This document shows, one piece after another, positions 17,309 to 26,282 of a stretch of 64,000 nucleotides of DNA; the first letter of the stretch is position 1; each line of letters begins with the position of its first letter. Made by a program: the position numbers and the translations under genes. The notes beneath the pieces are model-generated. The model saw only the letters and a program-made list of their open reading frames with translations. It made no database searches and was not told where the DNA came from. The DNA is from Calditrichia bacterium (GTDB lineage Bacteria > Calditrichota > Calditrichia > Calditrichales > J004): positions 62,001-126,000 of the forward strand of contig JACKAO010000001.1 in NCBI GenBank assembly GCA_020635035.1, in the 5' to 3' direction.

Positions 17309-17689
17309 ATGTCAGAAAAAGACTGGAAAAAAGAGCTTACAGCAGAACAGTATCATATTCTTCGTGAAAAGGGCACTGAAAGACCATTTACCGGGAAATA
17401 TTATCATAACAAAGAAGACGGTACATATCTTTGTGCCGGATGCGGACAACAGCTTTTTTCATCCGAGGCAAAGTATGATTCAGGAAGCGGATGGCCCAGT
17501 TTTTACAAACCAATGGATAACAATTTCATTAACGAAGATATGGATAAGAGTCATGGTATGATCCGCACTGAAATTACATGCAGTAATTGCGGAGGCCACC
17601 TTGGGCATGTTTTTCCTGATGGACCCAATCCGACCGGCTTACGATATTGTGTAAATTCTGCAAGTCTCAATTTTAAAAAGAAAGCTTAG
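17309..17689 (+). CDS. msrB: Peptide methionine-(R)-S-oxide reductase MsrB
   Basis: This enzyme reduces methionine-R-sulfoxide in oxidised proteins. The zinc-binding CxxC pairs are CAGC and CSNC, the substrate region is GSGWPSFYKP, and the catalytic cysteine is Cys114 in RYCVNSASL. At 126 aa it is a complete single-domain MsrB without a signal peptide, so it is cytoplasmic. It is a single gene between tRNA-Ser(GGA) and phoB. Confidence 0.96.
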   Translation: MSEKDWKKELTAEQYHILREKGTERPFTGKYYHNKEDGTYLCAGCGQQLFSSEAKYDSGSGWPSFYKPMDNNFINEDMDKSHGMIRTEITCSNCGGHLGHVFPDGPNPTGLRYCVNSASLNFKKKA

Positions 17690-17791
17690 GTACAGCTGTC
17701 TTTACCGATCTGATATTATAATTTTTAATTTTATCAAGATTATATTAGCTTTCCTTATCAATTCCAACACAAGTATTCTACCCCAAAATAT

Positions 17792-18475
17792 ATGCAAAAC
17801 AGCCATTTAATTTTCATCGTTGAAGATGATTTGGATATCCGGGAAATTATTCAGGATAATCTTAAAAGAGAAGGGTATAAAACTGTATCATTTGATGACG
17901 GAAGTATTGCGTATGATGCGATTGAAAAAGAGAAGCCATCATTAATAATTCTTGATCTCAATTTACCCGGTATGAGTGGTATAGAAGTTTGTAAATATGT
18001 GCGAAATAACGAACTTACATCTGAAATACCTATTATCATGTTAACAGCACGCAGTGAAGAAATCGACAAAATAATTGGGTTTGAAGTAGGTGCGGATGAT
18101 TATGTGACCAAACCGTTTAGTCCCAGGGAGTTAATGGCGCGGGTAAAGGTACATCTTAAACGTACACAAAAAAGCAGTTTTGATACGTATATTCAGGATG
18201 ATCTAAAAATAAATTTTGCAACATATCAAATATACCTGGATGGCAAAGAAGTTGAACTTACACCAATTCAATTTAAACTTCTTAAGTCTTTGATTGATGG
18301 TGGTGGAAAAGTCCTGTCACGTCAATTTTTGCTGGACACTATCTGGGGAGAAGATTATTATGGTGATCCGCGCACGGTAGATGTGCATATAACGCGTCTA
18401 AGGGATAAGATAGATAAAAACGGTAATCTGATTGTAACTGTAAAAGGTGTAGGATATCGCTGGAGTAAAAACTAG
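17792..18475 (+). CDS. phoB: Response regulator, OmpR/PhoB family
   Basis: This is a DNA-binding response regulator. The receiver domain (residues 1-~120) has the acidic pocket EDD, phospho-acceptor Asp55 in ILDLNLPG, the switch Thr in MLTAR and Lys107 in VTKPFS. The winged-helix effector (~130-227) reads ELTPIQFKLLKSLI, a GEDYYGDPRTVDVHITRLRDKI recognition helix and VKGVGYRW. The following kinase gene starts 4 nt after the stop, and the pst operon comes next, so it is most likely the phosphate regulator. A second PhoB-like gene lies at 42281. Confidence 0.9.
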   Translation: MQNSHLIFIVEDDLDIREIIQDNLKREGYKTVSFDDGSIAYDAIEKEKPSLIILDLNLPGMSGIEVCKYVRNNELTSEIPIIMLTARSEEIDKIIGFEVGADDYVTKPFSPRELMARVKVHLKRTQKSSFDTYIQDDLKINFATYQIYLDGKEVELTPIQFKLLKSLIDGGGKVLSRQFLLDTIWGEDYYGDPRTVDVHITRLRDKIDKNGNLIVTVKGVGYRWSKN

Positions 18476-18479
18476 AAGA

Positions 18480-20264
18480 ATGAAAATATTTAAAAATAAT
18501 AAATTAGGATTCCGGCTTCTTAGTATAATAATTGTGTCTGTTTTTCTCGGTTCTCTGGTCGTTGGTATATTTCTTTATCAACAGTTTCAGGATTTCTTTT
18601 ATCACAGGTTTAATGTCGACCTTCAAAAGAAACTGGATATAGCTGAATACAGCCTTTCGCTAAATGATGTTCTCGATAAAAATACAGAAGAATTGAAAAG
18701 ATTTGCTGATCGTTTTGCTGTTCTTTTCAATTGCCGGGTTACTATAATTGACAGTGCCGGTTACGTGCTTGCTGACTCTGAAGTACCCATTGATCAGCTA
18801 AATATTGTAGAAAATCACTTAAAGCGCGACGAAGTTCAGCAGGCAATATCCCAGTCTTACGGCAACCATATAAGACATAGCGCAACAATCGGGCAGAATC
18901 TATATTATATGGCTAAGGGTCTTAATTATCACAATCGAAACATAGGTTTTTTAAGATTAGCAATTATGATGGCTGATGTGGATAATATGCTTGCCTATAC
19001 CCGCAACTATATCATTGCAGGCAGCTTTTCAATACTATTGTTATCAGCACTGATGGTTTTCCTTTTTCTAAGGAAGATTAACAAGAACCTGCTGGAAATT
19101 ACCAATAAATCAATGAAAATTGCACAGGGGGATCTAAGTGCACGTATATCAGTTGATTCACGTGATGAACTGTTTCAGTTAGGAAAGAACATAAATGAAA
19201 TGGCTTCAAGGCTTTCGGAGTCTCTGATTCGCCTGCAAAGCGATAAATACAATTTGAATACAGTACTTTCATCTGTACACGATGGTATTATCGCCATTGA
19301 TTCTGCAAAAAAAATTATGTTTTTCAATAACCAGGCATTATTACTTCTTGAAGATTCAGATCAGAATATTCTTGAACAAACATATTACGAAGCAATTCGC
19401 AATCAACATATCAACTCGTTAATAAGCAGTTTTTTTGAAAAGCCTGTTTTTATCCGTGATACAGTACAAAGTGAAGAACGCATTCTCGATGTAGTGATTA
19501 CATCGTTTAAAACCCAGGATAATAAAGGGCAGGGTGCTGTGGTTGTTCTTCGTGATATTACACAATACACGCGTCTTGCAAAGATACGGCGTGAATTTGT
19601 TGCCAATGTTTCTCATGAATTCAAAACTCCCCTGGCTGCGATCCGTGGTTATTCTGAAACTCTCTTAGACTGGGGAATGGAAGATGAAAGTATTCGTAAA
19701 AAGTACCTGGAAAAGATAGTAAAGCAATCCAATCAATTAGAAAATCTTGTATCCGATCTGCTTGATTTGGCACGCATTGAAAAACTTGAGAATATTGAAT
19801 TTAAAGCATTCAGTCCGCAACCAATTATTAAAGATATTCTTGCTGAAATGGCAGATGCAGCTGCCAATAAGCAAATTTCTATTCAAACAAATCTGCTCAC
19901 TGAAAAATATTCTATTGTAGGTGACCCGGATATGTTTCACTCCATTATGATCAACCTGGTTGATAATGCCGTTAAATACACACCCGCCGGCGGAAAAATT
20001 ACAGTGGAAAGTAAATCTATGAAAAACCAGGTTGCTTTTATTGTAAGTGATACCGGAATTGGAATTCCTGAGAAAGATCAGTCCCGAATTTTTGAGCGTT
20101 TTTACCGTGTAGATAAAGCACGTTCAAGATCGATAGGCGGCACAGGGTTGGGATTATCCATAGTTAAACACCTTGCCGAACTGCAGAAAGCTGAAGTGAA
20201 ACTTGACAGCGAACCGGGTAAAGGAAGCCGTTTTTCTGTGTGGTTCAATATGCAGAAAAATTGA
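18480..20264 (+). CDS. phoR: Sensor histidine kinase, PhoR-like
   Basis: This is a 594-aa membrane kinase: TM1 (about residues 12-32), a periplasmic sensor of ~140 residues, TM2 (~173-195), HAMP (~196-250), PAS (~255-360), and HisKA with His379 in VANVSHEFKTPL. The HATPase has N box NLVDNAVKYTP, DTGIGIP and GTGLGLSIVKHL. E. coli PhoR lacks a real periplasmic domain; this longer layout is like Gram-positive PhoR/PnpS kinases. It is paired with phoB 4 nt upstream and sits 213 nt before pstS. The phosphate role rests on context. Confidence 0.9.
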   Translation: MKIFKNNKLGFRLLSIIIVSVFLGSLVVGIFLYQQFQDFFYHRFNVDLQKKLDIAEYSLSLNDVLDKNTEELKRFADRFAVLFNCRVTIIDSAGYVLADSEVPIDQLNIVENHLKRDEVQQAISQSYGNHIRHSATIGQNLYYMAKGLNYHNRNIGFLRLAIMMADVDNMLAYTRNYIIAGSFSILLLSALMVFLFLRKINKNLLEITNKSMKIAQGDLSARISVDSRDELFQLGKNINEMASRLSESLIRLQSDKYNLNTVLSSVHDGIIAIDSAKKIMFFNNQALLLLEDSDQNILEQTYYEAIRNQHINSLISSFFEKPVFIRDTVQSEERILDVVITSFKTQDNKGQGAVVVLRDITQYTRLAKIRREFVANVSHEFKTPLAAIRGYSETLLDWGMEDESIRKKYLEKIVKQSNQLENLVSDLLDLARIEKLENIEFKAFSPQPIIKDILAEMADAAANKQISIQTNLLTEKYSIVGDPDMFHSIMINLVDNAVKYTPAGGKITVESKSMKNQVAFIVSDTGIGIPEKDQSRIFERFYRVDKARSRSIGGTGLGLSIVKHLAELQKAEVKLDSEPGKGSRFSVWFNMQKN

Positions 20265-20363
20265 AGACTTTAAATCGTTCAGCAAAAATTATTCTTGTCT
20301 TATTTCTACTGCCTGATTTCAATTTTAAAATGAAGAAAAAATATATTGTGTCTGAAACTGCAC

Positions 20364-20396
20364 TGTAACAGAATTGTAACATAAGCCTGATATAAT
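20364..20396 (+). promoter_or_regulatory. Pho box and -10 element of the pst operon
   Basis: Direct repeats TGTAACA (20364-20370) and TGTAACA (20375-20381) are offset by 11 bp, one helical turn. They end 9 nt before a perfect TATAAT (20391-20396), and there is no -35 hexamer other than the repeats. This is the classic PhoB-dependent promoter layout. Matching sites lie at 34199 and 42217. Confidence 0.85.
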
Positions 20397-20410
20397 CCTG
20401 ATGTTAATAA

Positions 20411-20457
20411 GAGTAAAACAGATGATTAACTTTACTCTAACATAAAATGTGCAAATT
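20411..20457 (+). promoter_or_regulatory. Possible second Pho-like repeat and hairpin in the pstS leader
   Basis: ATTAACT (20425-20431) and TCTAACA (20436-20442) repeat with the same 11-bp offset but a weak -10 (CAAATT at 20452). The inverted repeat GAGTAAA/TTTACTC (20411-20417 with 20431-20437) overlaps the first half. It may be a weaker tandem PhoB site or a leader hairpin. Confidence 0.35.
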
Positions 20458-20477
20458 AAACCCTTTAAGGAGGACAC

Positions 20478-21449
20478 ATGCGTAAATTATTAATATCAGT
20501 ATTCATAGCTGCATTGGCAATTGCTCAGATGAGTTTTGCCCAGGCTGTCAAAGTAGACAGCAAAATCCCTAAGTATAAGAAAGTTTCAGGTATCTCCGGC
20601 AATGCCAACAGTATTGGTTCGGATACTATGAATAACCTGATGGCTTTGTGGCTGGAAGGCTTTCGTAAACATTACCCGCTGGTAAATATCCAGATTGAAG
20701 GTAAAGGCAGCTCAACAGCACCACCGGCTTTGATTGAAGGAACAGCTCAGTTTGGGCCTATGTCCCGTCAGATGAAATCCAAAGAAGTGGATTCATTTGA
20801 AAAGAAATACGGGTTCAAACCTACCATGATCAGAACTTCACTTGATGCTTTGGCAATTTTTGTTAACAAGGATAACCCGCTTGATTGTATAAGTATGGAA
20901 CAGGCTGATGCTGTTTTCTCTAAAACCCGTAAACGCGGATTTGAAAAAGATATTAAAACCTGGGGTGACTTAGGTTTAACGGGTGGATTTGCAAATCAAC
21001 CTGTTCGTATTTTTGGCCGTAATTCAGCAAGCGGAACTTATGGGTTCTTTAAAGAACATGTTTTGAAAAAAGGTGATTATAAAGATGAAGTAAAGGAACA
21101 GCCGGGCTCCGCTTCAGTTGTTCAGGGCATCACAGAAGATAAATACGCAATCGGTTACAGCGGTATTGGTTATAAAACATCAGGTGTAAAAGTACTATCT
21201 TTAGCTGATAAAAAAGGCGAAGAATGTTTCGACGGAAGTTATGGAAATGTAACATCAGAAAAATACCCGCTTTCCCGCTACCTGAATCTGTATGTTGTTA
21301 AAAATCCGACCAAACCGATGGATCCGCTTGTAAAAGAATTTATCAAATACATTCTTAGCTATGAAGGACAGGAAATTGTTGTAAAAGACGGTTATCTGCC
21401 TTTACCTTATGAAATCGTTATGGAAGAGATGAATAAATTAGATAAATAA
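20478..21449 (+). CDS. pstS: Phosphate ABC transporter periplasmic binding protein PstS
   Basis: This is the periplasmic phosphate-binding protein that delivers phosphate to PstCAB. It has a cleavable signal peptide (residues 1-~22, ending SFAQA), phosphate-contact motifs GSDTMNN and RNSASGTYGFF, and the PGSASVVQGI segment. It is 323 aa. A strong ribosome site (aaggagg) precedes ATG. It is the first gene of the pst operon, behind the Pho box, and is separated from pstC by a hairpin terminator that should give it higher expression. Confidence 0.95.
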   Translation: MRKLLISVFIAALAIAQMSFAQAVKVDSKIPKYKKVSGISGNANSIGSDTMNNLMALWLEGFRKHYPLVNIQIEGKGSSTAPPALIEGTAQFGPMSRQMKSKEVDSFEKKYGFKPTMIRTSLDALAIFVNKDNPLDCISMEQADAVFSKTRKRGFEKDIKTWGDLGLTGGFANQPVRIFGRNSASGTYGFFKEHVLKKGDYKDEVKEQPGSASVVQGITEDKYAIGYSGIGYKTSGVKVLSLADKKGEECFDGSYGNVTSEKYPLSRYLNLYVVKNPTKPMDPLVKEFIKYILSYEGQEIVVKDGYLPLPYEIVMEEMNKLDK

Positions 21450-21479
21450 CGATAGTGTTGGAATATAATATTGAATTAT

Positions 21480-21508
21480 CTCCCTGCCTTTTTTGGGCAG
21501 GGATTTTT
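21480..21508 (+). terminator. Attenuating hairpin between pstS and pstC
   Basis: TCCCTGCC (21481-21488) pairs with GGCAGGGA (21496-21503) across a T-rich loop, followed by five T residues. With no promoter visible in the 92-nt gap, partial read-through would set pstS well above pstCAB. Confidence 0.85.
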
Positions 21509-21541
21509 CAATAGAAAATGCATTGTTTCGGGATTAAATAA

Positions 21542-23761
21542 TTGAGTACAGAACACAAAACTCCAAAAGATTTTCGCCGTAAAGTAGAACGCGCCGACAG
21601 GTGGTCACGAAGGGTTATCACCACAGGTGGATATGGTATTATTATAAGTATTGTTTCTATCTTGTTGTTTCTGATTTATCAAAGTTTACCGCTTGCTAAG
21701 GGAGCATCAATCAATGAAATTCTTAGTATGCCGGCTACCCGCAGTGAAAACCCTGTTGTATTAACAGGTGTAGATCCGTATCTGGAAGTTTTTTACGAAT
21801 TGGATAACAGGGGATCTATAAAATTTTATAATGTTGATTCAAAAGCATTAATCAAAGAAGATCAGCTTCCATTAAAGGCAAACGAAAAAATATTAACAGC
21901 AGCAAAAGGAAATCTTACAAAAGAAATTTTTACTGTTGGCAGTGACTCAGGAAGATTAATTACATCGTCAATTGAGATGAAACCGGAGTACACAAAATCT
22001 GGCAGAACAATTGAAGCAATGGTTTATCAGGAAGAAGAATGGCAGGCTGCGACAGAAAATGATACGATTCCAAATCACATTGAAAAATTAACATTTGTTG
22101 AAAATTCGGATGGCACACGGGTATGGAGCTGGATAGACCACACCGGCAAATTATGGCTGCGTATCTACGACGCTGAAGATGAAGAAGAGTATCTGTATGA
22201 TTTATCGGAAGATATTAGCGGACAGATAACTTCGTTTTCTTTGAGCCATAATGCTGAAAATCTTGTTGTTGCCTTAAAAGATAAAAATGTATACTGGTTT
22301 GATATTTCCGACTTTGAAAAAATTCAGCTAAAAGACCGCTGGACACTGGAGACAATAGCGGATGCAGTCAATTATTTACTGGGCGATCAGGCGGTTGCAA
22401 TTGGCGGACAGGATGGTTCAGTAAGCGTCTGGTTTCCGGTCAGGTCTCCGGCAAATTTATTTAAATTCCGTAAGGTGCACGAGTTTATCAGCCACAATGC
22501 AGCAATCGACCAGATTTATGTTTCGTCACGTAATCGTAATTTTCTTACGGTTGATACAAAAGGCAATGTAAAATTACATTATTCTACAACAGGGCAAACA
22601 CAGCTTGAATTTAAACCTGCTGATTTTCCTGTAACAGCGGCGGCATTCTCACCTAAGTCTAATGCCATTTTAGTTGTTGACGGACAAAAACGATTCAGCC
22701 TTTATAACCTTGAAAATCCACATCCTGAAACTACGTTGAAAACACTTTTTGGAAAAGTTTGGTACGAGGGTTATCCCAAAGAAGAGTTTGTATGGCAGTC
22801 TACGGGCGGTAGTGATGAGTTTGAATCTAAGCTAAGCCTGATTCCGCTAATTTTCGGAACTTTTAAAGGTACACTGTTTGCGATGTTCTTTTCTGTACCG
22901 CTGGCAATCTTTGCTGCGATTTATGTATCACAATTTGCACCCAAAAGACTGGCCCGGCAAATCAAGCCAACCATTGAAATAATGGCAGCACTGCCAAGTG
23001 TGGTTATTGGATTTCTTGCAGGATTGTATTTTTCACCATTGTTCGAAGAATACCTTATGGTGATCTTCCTTTTTGTTATTTTACTGCCGCTATTTTTTCT
23101 GATTGCATTATTTATCTGGCAGCGCATTCCTGAAAAAATGCAGGCGCGTTTTCCGCTTGGGATAGAAATACTTTTTGTGATCCCGATTGGAATTATAACC
23201 CTGGTATTTGCTATGTCTTTCGATCATGTTGTTGAGCAGATCCTGTTCCAGGGTAATTTTCAGCAATGGCTTTATTCAACTCTGCAGATAACTTATGAAA
23301 CGCGAAACAGCCTGGTTGTGGGTTTTGCGCTTGGCTTTGCTGTAATCCCAATTATTTTTACAGTTTCCGAAGATGCTATCTCTAATGTTCCTGAGTCACT
23401 ATCGTCTGCTTCTTTAGCGCTGGGTGCATCCAAATGGCAAACTGTGCGCAGAGTCGTTCTGCCCGCTGCTTCCGGTGGAATCTTTGCCGCTATTATGCTT
23501 GGTTTAGGCCGTGCTGTTGGTGAAACAATGATTGTGCTGATGGCAACGGGTAATACACCAATAATTGATTTGAATCCCTTTAACGGTTTTCGCGCAATGA
23601 GTGCCTGTATCGCAGTGGAAATTCCTGAAGCACCGGTCGGCGGAACACTTTACAGGGTGTTATTCTTTACCGGATTACTATTATTTGTATTTACTTTTAT
23701 TGTCAACACCCTGTCATCGCTGATTGGTGACCGGCTCCGTAAAAAATATGCGAGGTTTTAG
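21542..23761 (+). CDS. pstC: Phosphate ABC transporter permease PstC with large periplasmic beta-propeller-like insert
   Basis: This is one of the two membrane permeases of the phosphate importer. At 739 aa it is more than twice E. coli PstC (319). TM1 (about residues 28-50) is followed by ~350 residues with repeated WD-like strands (DRWTLETIADAVNYLLGDQAVAIGG region and similar), suggesting a periplasmic beta-propeller. The permease core (~430-739) has SLALGASKWQTVRRVVLPAASGG, the EAA loop that contacts PstB. Start TTG 21542 has only a weak ribosome site. Its end overlaps pstA by 1 nt. Long PstC forms with such inserts are known in proteobacteria. Confidence 0.93.
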   Translation: MSTEHKTPKDFRRKVERADRWSRRVITTGGYGIIISIVSILLFLIYQSLPLAKGASINEILSMPATRSENPVVLTGVDPYLEVFYELDNRGSIKFYNVDSKALIKEDQLPLKANEKILTAAKGNLTKEIFTVGSDSGRLITSSIEMKPEYTKSGRTIEAMVYQEEEWQAATENDTIPNHIEKLTFVENSDGTRVWSWIDHTGKLWLRIYDAEDEEEYLYDLSEDISGQITSFSLSHNAENLVVALKDKNVYWFDISDFEKIQLKDRWTLETIADAVNYLLGDQAVAIGGQDGSVSVWFPVRSPANLFKFRKVHEFISHNAAIDQIYVSSRNRNFLTVDTKGNVKLHYSTTGQTQLEFKPADFPVTAAAFSPKSNAILVVDGQKRFSLYNLENPHPETTLKTLFGKVWYEGYPKEEFVWQSTGGSDEFESKLSLIPLIFGTFKGTLFAMFFSVPLAIFAAIYVSQFAPKRLARQIKPTIEIMAALPSVVIGFLAGLYFSPLFEEYLMVIFLFVILLPLFFLIALFIWQRIPEKMQARFPLGIEILFVIPIGIITLVFAMSFDHVVEQILFQGNFQQWLYSTLQITYETRNSLVVGFALGFAVIPIIFTVSEDAISNVPESLSSASLALGASKWQTVRRVVLPAASGGIFAAIMLGLGRAVGETMIVLMATGNTPIIDLNPFNGFRAMSACIAVEIPEAPVGGTLYRVLFFTGLLLFVFTFIVNTLSSLIGDRLRKKYARF

Positions 23762-25398
23762 TGAATTCAGCTAAGTCATATCAGAAGAAAAAGGGAACCG
23801 GTTATGTATTTACCTCCGGATTAGGACTGGTAATCTCGCTGGCAATGGTGGCATGGATTATCATTATTATTCTTGTTAAAGGATTAGGCTTTTTCTGGCC
23901 GGGAGATGTGCTGCAGGTTAAGCTGCAGAACGGTGACAGTTATATGGGTGAATTGTGGGATGAACACCTTGACAAAGAAACACTTGTTGAAGAGACCCAA
24001 ATAAAAATTGGTAACAGAGATGTTTATGGCCGTGATTTTATCTGGCTGAAAAATAATGAAATTGCATCACGCTCGTATCCAGAAAATGCGGTTACTTTTG
24101 AACGCATGGAGTATGGCAATTTTTATGGTTTTATCAAAGCAGCCTATCTGGATGATAAAATTGTACAGCCTGGAGATGGTGAAACACTGAAAGATGTTGT
24201 GTTTGATGTTCATGATCAGGCCATGGACACCAAAGAACAAATAAATGATCTGCAGGAAGAAGCTACAGAAATAATGGCACCATTGGCTGAAGTTCAGCGT
24301 GAAATGACACTGCTTCAACTGGCAGGGGCGGAAGAAACAGCCACTGGAAAGCAACAATTCGATGAGCTTCAGAAAAAAGCAGATGAACTTGATAAAGAAA
24401 TAAGTCCGCAGATTGAAAAGATAAATGCGCAATTAACCACACTTGTATTGCGCGACAGGGCGAGTTATCTGGAAGTGGAAACAGCAGATGGCACAACAAA
24501 ACATATTGAGCTTTCATCCATTGTTCGCTTTTTTTATCCCAATGAGATGGGGGCTGTAAGTAAAAGCATTCACTATGCGGGAAAGTTATGGGAATTTGTT
24601 GCTGATAATCCAAGAGAATCAAACACGGAAGGTGGTGTTTTCCCTGCAATCTTTGGTACAGTCTTAATGGTATTGCTAATGTCGATTGCAGTTGTTCCTT
24701 TTGGTGTACTGGCGGCAATTTACCTTAATGAATACGCGAAACAGGGTGCGATAATCCGATTTATCCGATTATCAGTCAATAACCTTGCCGGTGTTCCGTC
24801 CATTGTATTTGGTGTGTTTGGGCTGGGATTTTTTGTATATGCGGTTGGTGGTTCAATTGACCAGCTTTTCTTCAGCAGTAAACTGCCTGAACCGACTTTT
24901 GGAACAGGCGGCATACTTTGGGCATCTTTAACATTGGCGTTACTGACATTGCCTGTAGTGGTGGTGGCAACAGAAGAAGGAATTCTCGCAGTTCCGCGGG
25001 CAAACAAAGAAGGAGCACTGGCACTTGGATCAACTAAATGGCAGATGATCCGCAAAATAGTTTTACCCAATGCCATGCCCGGTATTTTAACCGGATTGAT
25101 ATTAGCTATTAGCCGCGGTGCAGGTGAAGTTGCGCCATTAATGATAACCGGCGTTGTAAAACTTGCTCCTACACTGGCTCTGGATGGCTCATTTCCTTTC
25201 CTGCACCTGGATCGTAAATTTATGCATCTGGGCTTTCACATCTATGATGTAGGATTTCAGTCACCAAATGTGGAAGCTGCAAAACCGATGGTATATAGTA
25301 CTGCATTATTACTGATTATAATCGTTGTTCTGCTGAATCTTTTTGCAATATATATAAGAAATAATTTGCGGAAAAAATACAAAACATCGACATTTTAA
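23761..25398 (+). CDS. pstA: Phosphate ABC transporter permease PstA with periplasmic coiled-coil insert
   Basis: This is the second permease of the importer. It is 545 aa with a GTG start that overlaps the pstC stop. TM1 (~residues 14-38) is followed by a ~250-residue periplasmic region containing a coiled coil (DTKEQINDLQEEATEIMAPL onward). The permease core (~300-545) has the EAA loop EGALALGSTKWQMIRKIVLPNAMPG. E. coli PstA is 296 aa, so this is an expanded form that likely pairs with the expanded PstC. Confidence 0.93.
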   Translation: MNSAKSYQKKKGTGYVFTSGLGLVISLAMVAWIIIIILVKGLGFFWPGDVLQVKLQNGDSYMGELWDEHLDKETLVEETQIKIGNRDVYGRDFIWLKNNEIASRSYPENAVTFERMEYGNFYGFIKAAYLDDKIVQPGDGETLKDVVFDVHDQAMDTKEQINDLQEEATEIMAPLAEVQREMTLLQLAGAEETATGKQQFDELQKKADELDKEISPQIEKINAQLTTLVLRDRASYLEVETADGTTKHIELSSIVRFFYPNEMGAVSKSIHYAGKLWEFVADNPRESNTEGGVFPAIFGTVLMVLLMSIAVVPFGVLAAIYLNEYAKQGAIIRFIRLSVNNLAGVPSIVFGVFGLGFFVYAVGGSIDQLFFSSKLPEPTFGTGGILWASLTLALLTLPVVVVATEEGILAVPRANKEGALALGSTKWQMIRKIVLPNAMPGILTGLILAISRGAGEVAPLMITGVVKLAPTLALDGSFPFLHLDRKFMHLGFHIYDVGFQSPNVEAAKPMVYSTALLLIIIVVLLNLFAIYIRNNLRKKYKTSTF

Positions 25399-25411
25399 TA
25401 AGCGAAAACAT

Positions 25412-26281
25412 ATGATTGAAACAGAATCAGGAGTATTCCTGGAGAAAACAAAAAAGGATGAAATTTTGACACCTGAAACAAAAATTGATAAAAGTGTAAA
25501 ACCTGTTTTAGCTATGTCTAATGAAAAAATAGTTATTGAAACCAAAACGCTGGATTTTTATTACAATGCCGATGCACATGCATTAAAAAATATAAATATA
25601 CATATCCCGGATAAAAAGGTTACCGCTTTTATTGGTCCTTCCGGTTGCGGGAAATCCACACTATTACGGTGCTTTAACCGTATGAATGATCTAATCTCAG
25701 ATGCTTTTCATACCGGTGAAATCCTTATTAACGGTGTTGATATTTATAAGGAAGGGACGCGTCTGGAAGATTTGCGTAAGCAGGTTGGGATGGTTTTTCA
25801 GAAATCTAACCCGTTCCCGATGAGTATCTGGGAAAATGTTGCTTTTGGTCCAAAGGTTAATGGAATTAACGACAAAGACGAATTGAATGAGATTGTTGAG
25901 TCTGCTTTAAAGCAGGGCGATCTCTGGCGTGAAGTAAAAGACAGAATGCAAAACTCAGCACTCGACCTTTCCGGTGGGCAGCAGCAGCGTTTATGCATTG
26001 CCCGGGCACTTGCCAATAAACCTGAAATTATCCTGATGGATGAACCTGCTTCTGCGCTCGATCCCATTTCTACAGGAAAAATAGAAGAAACCATAGAAGA
26101 GCTTAAAAAGAATTATACTATTGTAATTGTTACACATAATATGCAGCAGGCTGCGCGTATTTCTGACTATACTGCTTTTATGATGCTTGGTGAGTTGATT
26201 GAAGTTGATCTGACTAAAAAGATTTTTACAAATCCAACACAAAAATTGACAGAAGACTATATAACAGGAAGATTTGGTTAA
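25412..26281 (+). CDS. pstB: Phosphate ABC transporter ATP-binding protein PstB
   Basis: This ATPase powers phosphate import. Walker A is GPSGCGKST, the Q-loop is MVFQKSNPFPMS, the signature is LSGGQQQR and Walker B is IILMDEPASALD; the H-loop reads VTHNMQQA. The 289-aa form has ~34 extra N-terminal residues before MSNEKIVIETK; an internal ATG at 25514 would give the usual ~255 aa, but neither start has a clear ribosome site. It lies 13 nt after pstA. Confidence 0.96.
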   Translation: MIETESGVFLEKTKKDEILTPETKIDKSVKPVLAMSNEKIVIETKTLDFYYNADAHALKNINIHIPDKKVTAFIGPSGCGKSTLLRCFNRMNDLISDAFHTGEILINGVDIYKEGTRLEDLRKQVGMVFQKSNPFPMSIWENVAFGPKVNGINDKDELNEIVESALKQGDLWREVKDRMQNSALDLSGGQQQRLCIARALANKPEIILMDEPASALDPISTGKIEETIEELKKNYTIVIVTHNMQQAARISDYTAFMMLGELIEVDLTKKIFTNPTQKLTEDYITGRFG

Positions 26282-26282
26282 G

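Noticed and set aside
17690..17791. Search for a Pho box before the first phoB
   Set aside because: CTGTCTT and CTGATAT occur near a TATAAT-like stretch but with the wrong offset; no convincing repeat.
24263..24718. 151-codon open frame on the minus strand inside pstA
   Set aside because: It is a shadow of the PstA frame: no family motif, no ribosome site and fully inside a strongly supported gene.
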